Numbered from the stretch's first letter, positions 1-9,673 are shown. The stretch is 64,000 nucleotides of DNA from Planctomycetota bacterium (GCA_014193115.1 BJHQ01000014.1:78628-142627), one strand, 5' to 3'. A program made the numbers and translations. The notes: generated by a model from the sequence alone, not told the origin.

Positions 1-332
<332 letters not shown>

Positions 333-391
333 CTACGGCAATCATCGCGTCATGCGGGCCGGGAAGGAAGGATCTCCCCGGCCCGGTCTGG

Positions 392-3300
392 TCAGGGTTC
401 GGCTGATGGGTCGGACTCGCCGTCCACACCCATTTCAGCGGTGTCCTTGACCAGCTCCTGATCCAGTCCCAGCTCCTCGGCCTTGCCAGCGGTGGCGCCG
501 AAATCCAAGGTCGATGGCGGATTGTCGCCAAAGGCCATGTCCTCCGGGCGATGCAGGCGGATGTCGAGACCAAGACCGCGGATCTCGTTCATCAGCACTT
601 CAAAGGCCATCGGCGTGCCATAGGTCAGCGAGCCGTCGCCCTTGACCATGGATTCGTAGATCCGGGTGCGGCCGTCGACGTCGTCGGACTTGACCGTGAG
701 GATCTCCTGGAGGACATGGCTGGCGCCGTACGCCTCCAAGGCCCAGACCTCCATTTCACCGAAGCGCTGGCCACCGAAGCGGGCCTTGCCGCCGAGGGGC
801 TGCTGGGTGATCAGCGAGTAGCTGCCGGTGGCGCGGGCATGGAGCTTATCCTCCACCAAGTGGTGAAGCTTCAGCATGTACATGATGCCGACCGTGGTCT
901 TCTGGTCCATCGGCTCGCCGGTCCGACCGCTGTTCAGACGGATTTTGCCGTCTTCTGGCAGGCCGGCCTCACGCAGCATGGTCCGGATCTCCTCTTCGCT
1001 GGCGCCTTCGAACACCGGGGTCTGAGCTTGCAGACCGAGGGTGATCGCGGCCCAACCGAGGTGGGTCTCCAGCACCTGACCGACGTTCATGCGCGACGGC
1101 ACGCCCAGCGGATTCAGGCAGATGTCCACCGTCTTGCCCGTAGGCAGGAAAGGCATGTCCTCTTCCGGCACGATGACCGAGATGACACCTTTATTGCCAT
1201 GCCGCCCGGCCATCTTGTCGCCGACCTTGAGGGTCAGTTTGCGGGCGACGAAGACCTTGACCATCTCCAGCACGCCGGTCGGCAGATCGTCGCCGCGCTT
1301 GGCGTTGACGATCTCCTTTTCGCAATCGGCCTTGATCTGCTCGATCTGGGGATCGAACTCGTCGTAGATCGACCGCGCCTTGCGACGCTTGCTGCCGACC
1401 AGGTTCAGCGCGGTGACCGACAGCTCCTTGTTGAGCTTGAGCACCTCGGTATCGCCGAGCTGGGGCGAGTACTCGACCACTTCCCCGGTCTCGATGTTGA
1501 CCACGTTGGCGCCGGCGACTTCCCAGATCTGGTTGAATTTTTCCCTGGCTTTCGCGGCCATGACTGCCTGGAAGCGATCTTCGATGACTTTGATCCGCGA
1601 CTGCTCCTCGCGCTTGTCCTTCTCGGTCAGGGCGGCACGGCGCTGGAAGCGCTTGCACGCCACCACCACCCCGCGGATGCCGGGCTTCATCACCAGCGAG
1701 TCGTCGCGCACGTCTTCACCGGCGCGGCCGAAGATGGCGTGGAGCAGCTTCTCTTCGGGCGACAGCTCGGACTTGTTCTTAGGCGTGACCTTGCCGACCA
1801 GGACGTCGCCTGGGCGGACCAGGGTGCCGACCCGGACGAATCCGCGCTCATCGAGGTTGCGCAGGGCTTCTTCGCTGCGGCCAGGGATCTCGCGGGTGAA
1901 TTCCTCTTTGCCGAGCTTGGTCTCGCGGATTTCGACCTTGAATTCCTCGATGTGGATCGAGGTGAAGCGGTCTTCCGCGAGCAGGCGCTCGTTGACGACG
2001 ATGGCGTCTTCGAAGTTGTAACCGTCGAAGGGCATGAACGCGACCAGGCAGTTCTTGCCCAGGGCCAGCTCGCCTCCATCGGTGCCACCGCCATCGGCGA
2101 TGATCTGGCCAGGGGTCACCTGGTCGCCGAGCCGGACGATGGGCGCCTGGTTGAGGCAGGTGCGCTCGTTCAGGCCGTGGTATTTACGCAGCTCGTAGCG
2201 GCGGTTGCCGTCGGCGGTGCTGATGATGATCTGCTTGGCGTCGACCGCGACCACCTCTCCGGCCACATCGGACATCACCACCATGGAGGAAGATTTGGGA
2301 ATCTCCTTTTCCATGCCGGTGGCGACGATCGGGGCGTCGTTGATCAGCAACGGCACCGCCTGGCGCATCATGTTGGCGCCCATCAAGGCGCGGTTGGCGT
2401 CGTCGTGCTCAAGGAACGGAATGAGCGCGGCCGACACGCCGATCATCTGCTTGGCCGAAACGTCGACATAGGTGACCTCGTTGGAGGCGACCTCGGTGAA
2501 CTGGCCGGCATGGCGGACCTGGACGATGTCCTTGGCGAACCGATTCTTGTCGTCGAGCTCGACCGTGGCCTGGGCGATTTTCGCTTCGGCTTCTTCGTCG
2601 GCCATGAGATGCACGATCTCATCGGTGACCCGGCCGTTCTCGATCTTGCGATAGGGCGTGACCAGGAATCCGTATTCATTGACCGCGGCGTAGATCGCCA
2701 GCGAGACGATCAGACCGATGTTGGCACCTTCAGGGGTCTCAATCGGACAGATGCGGCCGTAGTGGCTGGTATGGACGTCGCGGACTTCGAAGCCGGCGCG
2801 TTTGCGGTTCAGACCTCCCGGGCCGAGAGCCGACAGGCGGCGCTCGTGGGTCAGCTGCGACAGCAGGTTCGACTGGTCGACCACCTGCGACAACTCGCCG
2901 CGCTGGAAGAAGTTCTGGATCGCGCTGTCCACCGCCTGGTTGTTGAACAGGTTGCGGGGGGCAAGGGCAGCGGCGACGTCTTCCTGTTGGAGGTCGCGGC
3001 TGAGCTTCTCTTTGACTGCGCGGCGCAGCTTGAGCATGGCCGCGCGAAGTTCGTCGCTGAGCAGGTCGGCGATCGGACGTACCCGGCGGTTGCCGAGATG
3101 GTCGATATCGTCGATTTCGCCGGCGGCGGCATTGGTGCGGATCAGGGTCAGCAAGTACTGCAAAGCATGGGAGTAGTCGTTGATCGTCAGGACCCGCGAC
3201 TCGCCTTCGACCTTGAGCTTGCGGTTGATGCGGAAGCGACCGACCGCACCGAGGTTGTAGCGCTGCTCGTTGAGGAACCGGTCGGTGAAGAATTCGCGGA

Positions 3301-4282
3301 CCTTGGCCTCGTCGGTCGGGTTGCCCGGACGGAGGCGGCGGTAGATGCGGAGCAGGGCATCTTTATGGCTCTGCGACTCGTCTTCGCGCAGAGTGTTGAG
3401 CAGAATGTCGTCGGGCTTGGCCGGCTGGTCGCTGTTCTTGACCCCTGAGATCACCGTCACGTTTTCGACGCCGAGATCTTTGAGGTTGTTGAACACGCCC
3501 TCGGTCATGGTCTCGCAGGCTTTGGCCAGGACTTCGCTGTCCTCCTTGGAGACAATGTCAGCTGCGAGGATCTTGCCGACGGCCTTGTCCTTGGCGCCAC
3601 GGCTGGCCACCGAGATCTCCTCGGTCTCGTAGAACTCTGAGATGATCGCGGCGGTAGAACCGTGGGGCTCGCTCAGCGCCCGCAGGAAGCAGGTGGCGAG
3701 GACCTTGGTGCTCTTGTCGATCTTGATCTGGAGGATGTCTTTGGAGGTCTGCTCGACCTGGATCCACGAGCCGCGCTCGGGGATGATCCGGCAGGAATAC
3801 GTGCGCCGTCCGCTGGCTCCGGTCTCGCTTGAGAAATCGACGCCCGGCGAACGCTGGATCTGGGTGACGATGGTACGCTCGGCGCCGTTGACGATGAATT
3901 CGCCACCGCCGATGCGGATTGGGAAGTAGCCGATGTGGACGTCCTCTTCGAGGACATCCTTGAAGGTCGGGTGGTTCTGGCCCTCGACCCGGATCTTGAT
4001 CTTGATCCCGCGCTGGAAGGTGAGACCGAGGTCGCGGCACTCATCCAGAGTGTGCTGCGGCGGCGAGAACAGATAGCCGTGGTACGAGACCTTGACCTGG
4101 TCCTCGTAGCCGGTGATCGGGAAGAACTCCCGAAAGATCGCCTCCAGGCCCTTGTGCTGGGGTCTCTGGTCAGGCTGCGCGTCCGAGTCGAGGAACTCGT
4201 CGTAGCTGCGCGACTGGAGATTCACCAGGCTGGGGACAGGGATGACCTCGCGGGTCTTGCCGAAGTGCCGGATCGGGCGCAT
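392..4282 (-). CDS. rpoB: DNA-directed RNA polymerase beta subunit
   Basis: Full-length beta subunit of 1296 residues. The start MRPIRHFGKTREVIPVPSL is the normal family N-terminus (lobe 1). Visible landmarks are the rifampicin-pocket segment LSQVVDQSN...LTHERRLSALGPGG (Asp469 aligns with E. coli Asp516; the His and Ser of that pocket are kept, while the Phe and Met next to the Asp are both Val), the GDKMAGRHGNKGVIS active-site segment, and the C-terminal clamp sequence with GKARFGGQRFGEMEVWALEAYGA. The last about 30 residues are an acidic tail. It follows rplL after 221 bases that hold two strong hairpins. Identity is certain; drug response cannot be read from the pocket alone. Confidence 0.98.
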   Translation of the reverse strand: MRPIRHFGKTREVIPVPSLVNLQSRSYDEFLDSDAQPDQRPQHKGLEAIFREFFPITGYEDQVKVSYHGYLFSPPQHTLDECRDLGLTFQRGIKIKIRVEGQNHPTFKDVLEEDVHIGYFPIRIGGGEFIVNGAERTIVTQIQRSPGVDFSSETGASGRRTYSCRIIPERGSWIQVEQTSKDILQIKIDKSTKVLATCFLRALSEPHGSTAAIISEFYETEEISVASRGAKDKAVGKILAADIVSKEDSEVLAKACETMTEGVFNNLKDLGVENVTVISGVKNSDQPAKPDDILLNTLREDESQSHKDALLRIYRRLRPGNPTDEAKVREFFTDRFLNEQRYNLGAVGRFRINRKLKVEGESRVLTINDYSHALQYLLTLIRTNAAAGEIDDIDHLGNRRVRPIADLLSDELRAAMLKLRRAVKEKLSRDLQQEDVAAALAPRNLFNNQAVDSAIQNFFQRGELSQVVDQSNLLSQLTHERRLSALGPGGLNRKRAGFEVRDVHTSHYGRICPIETPEGANIGLIVSLAIYAAVNEYGFLVTPYRKIENGRVTDEIVHLMADEEAEAKIAQATVELDDKNRFAKDIVQVRHAGQFTEVASNEVTYVDVSAKQMIGVSAALIPFLEHDDANRALMGANMMRQAVPLLINDAPIVATGMEKEIPKSSSMVVMSDVAGEVVAVDAKQIIISTADGNRRYELRKYHGLNERTCLNQAPIVRLGDQVTPGQIIADGGGTDGGELALGKNCLVAFMPFDGYNFEDAIVVNERLLAEDRFTSIHIEEFKVEIRETKLGKEEFTREIPGRSEEALRNLDERGFVRVGTLVRPGDVLVGKVTPKNKSELSPEEKLLHAIFGRAGEDVRDDSLVMKPGIRGVVVACKRFQRRAALTEKDKREEQSRIKVIEDRFQAVMAAKAREKFNQIWEVAGANVVNIETGEVVEYSPQLGDTEVLKLNKELSVTALNLVGSKRRKARSIYDEFDPQIEQIKADCEKEIVNAKRGDDLPTGVLEMVKVFVARKLTLKVGDKMAGRHGNKGVISVIVPEEDMPFLPTGKTVDICLNPLGVPSRMNVGQVLETHLGWAAITLGLQAQTPVFEGASEEEIRTMLREAGLPEDGKIRLNSGRTGEPMDQKTTVGIMYMLKLHHLVEDKLHARATGSYSLITQQPLGGKARFGGQRFGEMEVWALEAYGASHVLQEILTVKSDDVDGRTRIYESMVKGDGSLTYGTPMAFEVLMNEIRGLGLDIRLHRPEDMAFGDNPPSTLDFGATAGKAEELGLDQELVKDTAEMGVDGESDPSAEP

Positions 4283-4403
4283 GAGGTTCTCCAGGGCCGG
4301 GGAGTTCCGCGGCCGTCAGACTTGTACCAATGGGGGGCGACAGGCTAGAAGAGAAGGCCCGCCTGGCAAGACGCCGATTCGACCCGGGTTGGACAAGCCC
4401 TGT

Positions 4404-4500
4404 CCATCGGCGGATCGCCGATGGCAAAGCCGTGTCCAGGTACCGGGTCGGATGGGTGCACGCAGGTGGGTTGACGGCAGGTCCGGCGAAGCCGGACCTG
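4404..4500 (-). promoter_or_regulatory. Two hairpins in the rplL-rpoB intergenic region
   Basis: Two perfect inverted repeats lie between rplL and rpoB: 4404-4412/4416-4424 (9 bp stem, 3-base loop) and 4478-4487/4491-4500 (10 bp stem caggtccggc, 3-base loop). Neither is followed by a T-run on the minus strand, so they are not simple intrinsic terminators. In E. coli the same gap carries an attenuator and an RNase III processing site that set the ratio of L7/L12 to RNA polymerase; a similar role is inferred here from position only. Confidence 0.55.
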
Positions 4501-4503
4501 ATA

Positions 4504-4911
4504 TCACTGGCCTTCGACTTTGACCTTGCAACCGGCGGCTTCGAGCTTCTTGACCAGCTCGTCGGCAGCGGCCTTTTCGAGGCCTTCCTTGACCGGCTTC
4601 GGGGCGCCTTCGACCAGGGCTTTGGACTCGCCCAGGCCGAGGCCGGTGATCTCGCGGACGGCCTTGATGGCGCCCATCTTGTTGGCCGTGCCGTCGACCA
4701 GGATGACCCGGAAGGAGGTCGGAGCCTCTTCGGCGGGTTTGGCGGCAGCGGCGGCGCCGGCAGCGGCCGGAGCGGCGGCAGCTGGGCCGGCAAGGGCGGC
4801 GTCGGAGACGCCGAGAGCGGACTTGAGCTGGTTGACCAGCTCGACCAGCTCGATGACGGTCAGGGTCTTCACCTGGTCGACGATGGTCTGGATCTTGGCG
4901 GTATCGGCCAT
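4504..4911 (-). CDS. rplL: 50S ribosomal protein L7/L12
   Basis: The 135-residue acidic stalk protein that recruits translation GTPases. The N-terminal dimerisation helices (residues about 3-35, [23 protein letters not shown]) are joined by a long Ala/Pro hinge (about 39-66) to the globular domain with the conserved segments [28 protein letters not shown] and [10 protein letters not shown]. The hinge is somewhat longer than in E. coli. It lies 55 bases after rplJ. As a stalk protein it is normally needed in four to six copies per ribosome, which makes the hairpins that follow it a likely expression control. Confidence 0.97.
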   Translation of the reverse strand: MADTAKIQTIVDQVKTLTVIELVELVNQLKSALGVSDAALAGPAAAAPAAAGAAAAAKPAEEAPTSFRVILVDGTANKMGAIKAVREITGLGLGESKALVEGAPKPVKEGLEKAAADELVKKLEAAGCKVKVEGQ

Positions 4912-4966
4912 GGGATGTTCCTAGGTGCGGGTCACTTGCCCGCGGGTTGAGGTGGACGGGTCGAGC

Positions 4967-5488
4967 TCAGGCTGCCGGCGGCGCGGCTTCCGGTTCGGAC
5001 TTGACTTTGAGGATGCGGATAAGCTCGGTCGGCTTGGTATTGAGGATGCGGACCAGCTGGGCCAGAGGCGCTTGCAGGGTGCGCAGGACCAGCGCACTGG
5101 CCTGCTCGCGGGTCGGCATGTCTGCCAGAGTTGCAGCATCCTTCGCGTTCAGGACGGTGCCTTCGATGACCCCGCCTTTCAGTGCGATCTTGTCCTCTTT
5201 GACCAGATCGTTGATGAGCTTGGCGGTGGCGGAGATGTCCGGTCCGGCGGCGATCACCCCGACCGGGCCTTTGCGCGGAACGGCCTTGTCGGCGCCGGCA
5301 GGCAGCACGCGGTAGAGGATCGAGGACTTGGCCACCTTCAGCCGGGCGCCGACCTTGCGCAGGCCGGTGCGGAACTTGATGGCGTCTTCGCTGTTCAGCT
5401 TGGAGGCGTCGATTAGCACCAGGCAGGTGGCGCCGCTGACGTGGGCCTTCACCTCGCCCAGCATCAGCTCGTTTATCAGGCTTGGCAT
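4967..5488 (-). CDS. rplJ: 50S ribosomal protein L10
   Basis: A 173-residue stalk-base protein that anchors L7/L12 dimers to 23S rRNA. The N-terminal RNA-binding domain shows the typical LVLIDASKLNSEDAIKFR and ARLKVAKSSILYRVL segments and the GPVGVIAA turn; the C-terminal helix that binds L12 is present (PLAQLVRILNTKPTELIRIL). It follows rplA by 10 bases and precedes rplL, the standard L11-L1-L10-L12 order. In other bacteria L10 represses its own message; the 10-base spacing leaves no room for a separate leader here, so any control would act inside the long transcript. Confidence 0.96.
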   Translation of the reverse strand: MPSLINELMLGEVKAHVSGATCLVLIDASKLNSEDAIKFRTGLRKVGARLKVAKSSILYRVLPAGADKAVPRKGPVGVIAAGPDISATAKLINDLVKEDKIALKGGVIEGTVLNAKDAATLADMPTREQASALVLRTLQAPLAQLVRILNTKPTELIRILKVKSEPEAAPPAA

Positions 5489-5498
5489 GGTGGATTCC

Positions 5499-6224
5499 TC
5501 AGGCGTCGGCGGCGGAGCTGATGGCGACGGGCACGCCCGGGCCCATGGTCGCCGAGAGAGTGGCGCTGACCATGAAACTGCCCTTCACCGACGATGGCCG
5601 GTGCTCGGACACGTGGATCAGGAAAGCATCGATGTTGCCGGTCAGCTGGGCCTCATCGAATCGGGTGGTGCCGACCCGGACGTGGACGTTGCCGTTGGCG
5701 TCTGCGCGGTATTCGGTCTTGCCGGCCTTGAACTCGCGGACGGCGGTGACCACGTCGTCGGTGACGGTGCCGGATTTGGGGGCCGGCATCAGGCCGCGGG
5801 GTCCGAGCACTTTACCGAGCCGGCCGACGAAGCGCATCATCTTCGGAGTGGCGATGGCCACGTCGAAGTCCATGAAACCCTCATTGACCGCGGTGACCAG
5901 ATCTTCACCGCCGGCCTTGACTGCACCGGCCTGGAGGGAGCCCTGGATCTTGTCTCCGTCATCGACGAACACGATCACCCGGACGTCGCGGCCAGTACCG
6001 TTGGGAAAGCTGAACGATCCGCGGAACTGCTGATCGGCCTTTTTGGTGTCGAGGTTGAGATGGAGCGAGAGGTCGACGCTCTCAGCGAACTTGGCCCCGA
6101 TCTTGGGGGCGGCCATCTGCTTGATCAGGGCCACCGCCTCGGTGAGAGGGCGGGGGACGTGGGCCTTGCTGGCGTCGCCGAGCAGGGCCGCGGCGGCGCG
6201 GTAGCGCTTGCTGCGGTATTTCAT
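5499..6224 (-). CDS. rplA: 50S ribosomal protein L1
   Basis: A 241-residue L1-stalk protein that binds 23S rRNA and helps release deacylated tRNA. The family signature KVLGPRGLMPAPKSGTV and the KFAESVDLSLHLNLDTKKADQ and VRGSFSFPNGTGRDVRVIVF-like segments are clear. An in-frame ATG lies 14 codons further upstream, but I start at 6224 (MKYRSKRYR) because it has a GGAGG ribosome-binding site five bases upstream and gives the usual family length. In many bacteria L1 represses the L11-L1 message by binding a stalk-like hairpin near the start of rplK. Confidence 0.96.
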   Translation of the reverse strand: MKYRSKRYRAAAALLGDASKAHVPRPLTEAVALIKQMAAPKIGAKFAESVDLSLHLNLDTKKADQQFRGSFSFPNGTGRDVRVIVFVDDGDKIQGSLQAGAVKAGGEDLVTAVNEGFMDFDVAIATPKMMRFVGRLGKVLGPRGLMPAPKSGTVTDDVVTAVREFKAGKTEYRADANGNVHVRVGTTRFDEAQLTGNIDAFLIHVSEHRPSSVKGSFMVSATLSATMGPGVPVAISSAADA

Positions 6225-6285
6225 GGTTCCTCCGTGGTGCAGACGGCCGCTGGTGCGGCCTCCCACGCGTGAATGTGAAAACGGA

Positions 6286-6720
6286 TCAGTCGGTGACGGA
6301 GATGCCCATGGAGCGTGCGGTACCCTGCACCGAGCGCATCGCCGCGTCCAGGGAGGCGGCCGTCATTTCGGCGACCTTCTTTTCGGCGATCTGCTTGACC
6401 TGGTCTTTGGTGACCTTGCCCACGGTGGTCAGCGGGTTGGGGGCGCTGGAGCCCTTTTCCAGTCCCGCAGCCTTGCGCAGCTGGGCGCTTACCGGCGGCT
6501 GTTTGAGGATGAACGTGAAGGTCTTGTCTTTGAAGACCGTGATCACCACCGGAATGATCTCGCCCTTCAACTTCGCTGTCGCGTCGTTGAATTGCTTGAC
6601 GAACATCGCGATGTTGACGCCCTTGGCGCCAAGGGCCGGACCGACCGGCGGGGCCGGGGTCGCACCACCGCCTGGGATCACCAGGTTGATGGTGCCGATG
6701 ATTTCCTTCGCCTTAGCCAT
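6286..6720 (-). CDS. rplK: 50S ribosomal protein L11
   Basis: A 144-residue protein of the GTPase-associated centre. The N-terminal proline-rich domain is standard ([27 protein letters not shown]), followed by the FNDAT linker and the C-terminal rRNA-binding domain ([20 protein letters not shown], ending RSMGISV). The thiostrepton-contact prolines in the PPVGPALG and QPP segments are retained. Starts 111 bases after nusG and runs into rplA with a 61-base gap. Confidence 0.97.
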   Translation of the reverse strand: MAKAKEIIGTINLVIPGGGATPAPPVGPALGAKGVNIAMFVKQFNDATAKLKGEIIPVVITVFKDKTFTFILKQPPVSAQLRKAAGLEKGSSAPNPLTTVGKVTKDQVKQIAEKKVAEMTAASLDAAMRSVQGTARSMGISVTD

Positions 6721-6762
6721 AATGGGTCCTGCGTCGCTGCCTGCTGGTCGGTTGCCGAGGGG

Positions 6763-6785
6763 GCGGGATGGTGGGCCATTCCCGC
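6763..6785 (-). promoter_or_regulatory. Hairpin between nusG and rplK
   Basis: An imperfect stem pairs 6763-6771 with 6776-6785 (GCGGGAATGG against CCATCCCGC, one bulged A). It sits about 45 bases upstream of the rplK start, in the place where many bacteria carry the L1-binding autoregulatory stem of the L11-L1 operon. There is no T-run, so a terminator is unlikely. The L1 role is an inference from position. Confidence 0.35.
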
Positions 6786-6831
6786 GGAATGCAAGGGTGG
6801 GTTTGAATCGCTACAAGAGCAAGCGCTGGCG

Positions 6832-7374
6832 CTAGACCGCTGATTCGACCTGCCAGACTTCGAGCCAGACCGGTGTCTGACGTCCAAAAACCGTGATCAT
6901 CGCACGGAGCTCGCCCTTCTGGGCGTTGATCTCCGCGACCACGCCCTCCATGCCGGCGAAGGTTCCTTCTTTGACCTTGATCCGGTCGTCGAGCTTGTAG
7001 GGCATCTGGACCAGTTCGCGGCGCTGTTCATCTGGCGTCGGAGCCGTGGCGATGCGGACGATCCGTTCCGCTTCTTCGTTGGTCAGCGCCACTGGATTGT
7101 GCGGATCCGGGCCGAGGAATCCGGTGACTCCGTCAATTGAATCGATGGTTTCCAGCAGCGCATCGGTGGGTTCCATCTCAATATAGATGTACCCTGGAAA
7201 CAACTTGCGCTCGGTGGAGACTTTTTTTCCGCGTTTCACCTCGGTGATGCGTTCGGCCGGGATCAGCATCTGTCCGACGCCGGCTTCCAGCTTTCGTTCA
7301 CGCAGGGCAATCTGGATATTCTCACGGCAGGAATTTTCCCGGCCGCTGACCGCTTTCAGGACGTACCAACGCAT
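6832..7374 (-). CDS. nusG: Transcription termination/antitermination factor NusG
   Basis: A 180-residue transcription elongation factor that links RNA polymerase to the ribosome or Rho. The NGN domain begins MRWYVLKAVSGRE and contains the typical FPGYIYIEME strand and a DGVTGFLG loop; the KOW domain follows with GTFAGMEGVVAEINAQKGEL. The frame is open for 48 more codons upstream, but the ATG at 7374 overlaps the secE stop by one base and gives the family-standard N-terminus. The secE-nusG-rplK-rplA order is standard. Confidence 0.96.
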   Translation of the reverse strand: MRWYVLKAVSGRENSCRENIQIALRERKLEAGVGQMLIPAERITEVKRGKKVSTERKLFPGYIYIEMEPTDALLETIDSIDGVTGFLGPDPHNPVALTNEEAERIVRIATAPTPDEQRRELVQMPYKLDDRIKVKEGTFAGMEGVVAEINAQKGELRAMITVFGRQTPVWLEVWQVESAV

Positions 7375-7793
7375 CAGATCCAGCCTTTCAGGGCGGGCAG
7401 ACCGCTCCGCATGAGCGAAATGAAGATGTAATCGACCGCGAGCACGGTGGCGGCGACTACCACCAGCACCAAGCCGACCACCAGCGTGGTGCGGAACAAC
7501 GGTCCGGGTTCGGGCCATTCGACTCGAGTCATCTCAGACTCGACCTCAACCAGGAAATCGACCGTGCGCGGCAGGAATCCGACCAGGATCAAGCCTGCGA
7601 TCAAGGTTGCGAGTGAACAGGCTGCAAAAAATCCCCCCTGGACCAGCTGGCGGATGTGCGCTGCCTGGTCGGCTGACGATGCCGCCGTACCGAATCCTTT
7701 ATAGGCGCCATTCCACGCGAAATCGGCGGCGATCACCGCCACCATGATGAGGCAGACGACGCGGATGACACGTCCCTGCGGCCATTTGTACAT
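7374..7793 (-). CDS. secE: Preprotein translocase subunit SecE
   Basis: A 139-residue SecE of the three-helix type. Hydrophobic helices lie near residues 9-27, 53-73 and 100-128; the conserved cytosolic amphipathic segment with the SecE pattern is seen just before the last helix (FLVEVESEMTRVEWPEP). SecE clamps SecY in the translocon; secY is in the ribosomal block at 29.8 kb. It lies directly downstream of tRNA-Trp and overlaps nusG by one base, so the two are translationally coupled. Confidence 0.92.
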   Translation of the reverse strand: MYKWPQGRVIRVVCLIMVAVIAADFAWNGAYKGFGTAASSADQAAHIRQLVQGGFFAACSLATLIAGLILVGFLPRTVDFLVEVESEMTRVEWPEPGPLFRTTLVVGLVLVVVAATVLAVDYIFISLMRSGLPALKGWI

Positions 7794-7860
7794 CGCTACA
7801 CATCCCCTCGTGGGTTACCGGCGGGGCCGGCAGGCGGTGAATCCGTCAAGTCGAAGGCGG

Positions 7861-7936
7861 TGGCACGGGAGGAGGGATTTGAACCCCCGACCGGCGGATT
7901 TGGAATCCGCTGCTCTACCAGCTGAGCTACCCCCGT
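7861..7936 (-). tRNA. tRNA-Trp (anticodon CCA)
   Basis: A complete 76-base cloverleaf including an encoded 3' CCA. Acceptor ACGGGGG pairs with CTCCCGT (one G-T pair), the D-arm reads AGCTCAGCTGGTAGAGC, the anticodon loop is TTCCAAA, and the T-arm GGGGGTTCAAATCCCTC is canonical. It sits between rpmG and secE, the widely conserved place for a tRNA-Trp in bacterial tuf-secE-nusG clusters. Confidence 0.97.
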
Positions 7937-7998
7937 ATGCACCTCCGCCAAGCGGGCGAATGCCAATCCAGAACAGGTCGATCACGCGGCCTGTATGA

Positions 7999-8160
7999 TC
8001 ATTTCCGTTTCTTCTCCTTGTGCACGGTGTGCTTGCGCAACCGTGGGCTGTACTTCTTCAGTTCCAGCTTGGGAGAGGTTTTTGAGCGGCTGGTGTAATA
8101 GTTGATGTCGCCGGTTTCGGCGCACACCAGCATCACATGTTCGCGTTTATCTTTGGCCAT
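7999..8160 (-). CDS. rpmG: 50S ribosomal protein L33 (zinc-free form)
   Basis: A 53-residue protein beginning [22 protein letters not shown] and ending [11 protein letters not shown], matching L33 over its whole length ([13 protein letters not shown] is the family signature). Only one cysteine is present; the CxxC pairs of zinc-binding L33 are replaced by CAET and YSPR, so this is the cysteine-poor type that does not need zinc. It lies between tuf and tRNA-Trp on the same strand. It is short but supported by strong family match and position. Confidence 0.93.
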   Translation of the reverse strand: MAKDKREHVMLVCAETGDINYYTSRSKTSPKLELKKYSPRLRKHTVHKEKKRK

Positions 8161-8185
8161 GGCTGCGTGCTTTCGTCACAAGAGT

Positions 8186-8215
8186 GGTCCCGGCCGATTC
8201 CGATCGGCCGGGACC
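8186..8215 (-). terminator. Strong hairpin between tuf and rpmG
   Basis: A perfect 13-bp inverted repeat (8186-8198 with 8203-8215, ggtcccggccgat and its complement) with a four-base loop lies in the 68-base gap after tuf. On the minus strand the bases after the stem (ACTCTTGTG) hold few T, so it is a poor intrinsic terminator. It more likely is a partial terminator or a 3' end-protecting or processing hairpin that separates abundant tuf message from rpmG-secE-nusG. Confidence 0.55.
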
Positions 8216-8228
8216 CAGGATTCGTTGA

Positions 8229-9446
8229 TCAGGCCTTGGCGGGCAGGATCTTGGTAACCACGCCCGAGCCGACGGTGTGGCCGCCTTCGCGGATGGCGAA
8301 GCGCAGTCCGGGTTCCATCGCGACCTTCTTGCCCAGCTCGACCTCGATCTTGAGGTTGTCGCCAGGCATGGCGATTTCCTTGTCCTTCGGGAGGTTGATG
8401 GTCCCGGTAACATCGGTGGTGCGGAAGTAGAACTGCGGGCGATAACCGTTCTGGAACGGCGTCTTGCGGCCGCCTTCTTCGCCTTTGAGGATGTACACCT
8501 CGGCCTCGAAGTTGGCGTGGACGCTCACCGTCTTGGGCTTGGCGATGACCATGCCGCGTTCGATCGACTCCTTGGCGATGCCGCGCAGCAGCACGCCGCA
8601 GTTGTCACCGGCGATGGTTTCTTCCATCTCCTTGCGGAACATCTCTATGCCGGTGGCGACCGAGGCCATCGGCTCTTCCTTCAGGCCGACGATCTCGACC
8701 GGCTCGCCCAGCTTCAGCTTGCCGCGCTCGACCCGACCGGTGGCGACGGTGCCGCGACCTTCGATCGAGAACACGTCTTCGACCGACATCAGGAACGGCT
8801 TGGCGTCTTCGCGGGTGGGCTCGGGGATGAAGCTGTCGAGGGCGGCGAGCAGGTCGATCACCGGCTTGGCGTCGGGGCTCTTGGCGTCGGTGGCGGCAAG
8901 GGCCAGGTCGCTGCGTCCACGAATGATCGGGGTCGCATCGCCGGGGAACTGGTACTTCTTCAGCAGGTCGCGGATTTCCTCCTCAACCAGCATCAGCAAG
9001 TCAGGATCATCGACCAGGTCGATCTTGTTCAGGAAGACCACGATGTGGTTCACGCCGACCTGGCGGGCGAGCAGGACGTGCTCCTTGGTCTGGGGCATCG
9101 GGCCGTCGCCAGCCGACACGACCAGGATCGCCCCGTCCATCTGGGCTGCGCCGGTGATCATGTTCTTGATGAAGTCGGCGTGCCCGGGGCAGTCAACGTG
9201 GGCGTAGTGGCGCGCGTTCGAGCTGTATTCGACGTGCGAAGCGGCGATGGTCACCGTCTTGTTGGCGTCGCGGACGGTACCGCCCTTGGTGATTTCAGCG
9301 TAGGTGCGTGGAGGAGTCGCCTTGGGATCGACCAGGGAGCACACATGCACGAGGGCCGCAGTCAGGGTCGACTTGCCATGGTCGATGTGACCGATGGTGC
9401 CGACGTTCACGTGCGGCTTGTTGCGGTTGAACTTTTCCTTGGCCAT
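8229..9446 (-). CDS. tuf: Elongation factor Tu
   Basis: A 405-residue GTPase that delivers aminoacyl-tRNA. The G domain has GHIDHGKST (19-27, with Ser in place of the usual Thr after the lysine), DCPGH (85-89) and NKID (140-143); domains 2 and 3 are standard ([53 protein letters not shown]). Switch I differs from the classic form: instead of RGITI it reads KTVTI (63-67) within a [11 protein letters not shown] context, as I recall for planctomycete EF-Tu. The effector threonine (Thr66) is kept, so the protein should be active. It follows tRNA-Thr(GGT) by 71 bases. Confidence 0.98.
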   Translation of the reverse strand: MAKEKFNRNKPHVNVGTIGHIDHGKSTLTAALVHVCSLVDPKATPPRTYAEITKGGTVRDANKTVTIAASHVEYSSNARHYAHVDCPGHADFIKNMITGAAQMDGAILVVSAGDGPMPQTKEHVLLARQVGVNHIVVFLNKIDLVDDPDLLMLVEEEIRDLLKKYQFPGDATPIIRGRSDLALAATDAKSPDAKPVIDLLAALDSFIPEPTREDAKPFLMSVEDVFSIEGRGTVATGRVERGKLKLGEPVEIVGLKEEPMASVATGIEMFRKEMEETIAGDNCGVLLRGIAKESIERGMVIAKPKTVSVHANFEAEVYILKGEEGGRKTPFQNGYRPQFYFRTTDVTGTINLPKDKEIAMPGDNLKIEVELGKKVAMEPGLRFAIREGGHTVGSGVVTKILPAKA

Positions 9447-9517
9447 GATCGGGGGTTCCTACGGGCGTCAGCCCGGGGTGGTTGCGACGACTGACGGGAG
9501 GGGAGTCGGTCGGGTGA

Positions 9518-9593
<76 letters not shown>

Positions 9594-9673
9594 GGAAGAA
9601 TGTGGTAACCGATGTTAGAAAGAGCCGTTCCAGGAGCACCAGACAGCGTCGGTCGCATCAGGCGGCGGGTGGA

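Noticed and set aside
551..3448. Long open frame of 965 codons on the plus strand
   Set aside because: It is antisense to rpoB; the frame is open only because of GC-rich codon structure, and its peptide has no family pattern.
8277..9494. 405-codon plus-strand frame
   Set aside because: It mirrors tuf on the other strand; tuf is certain and the plus peptide is only a His/Asp/Val-rich shadow.
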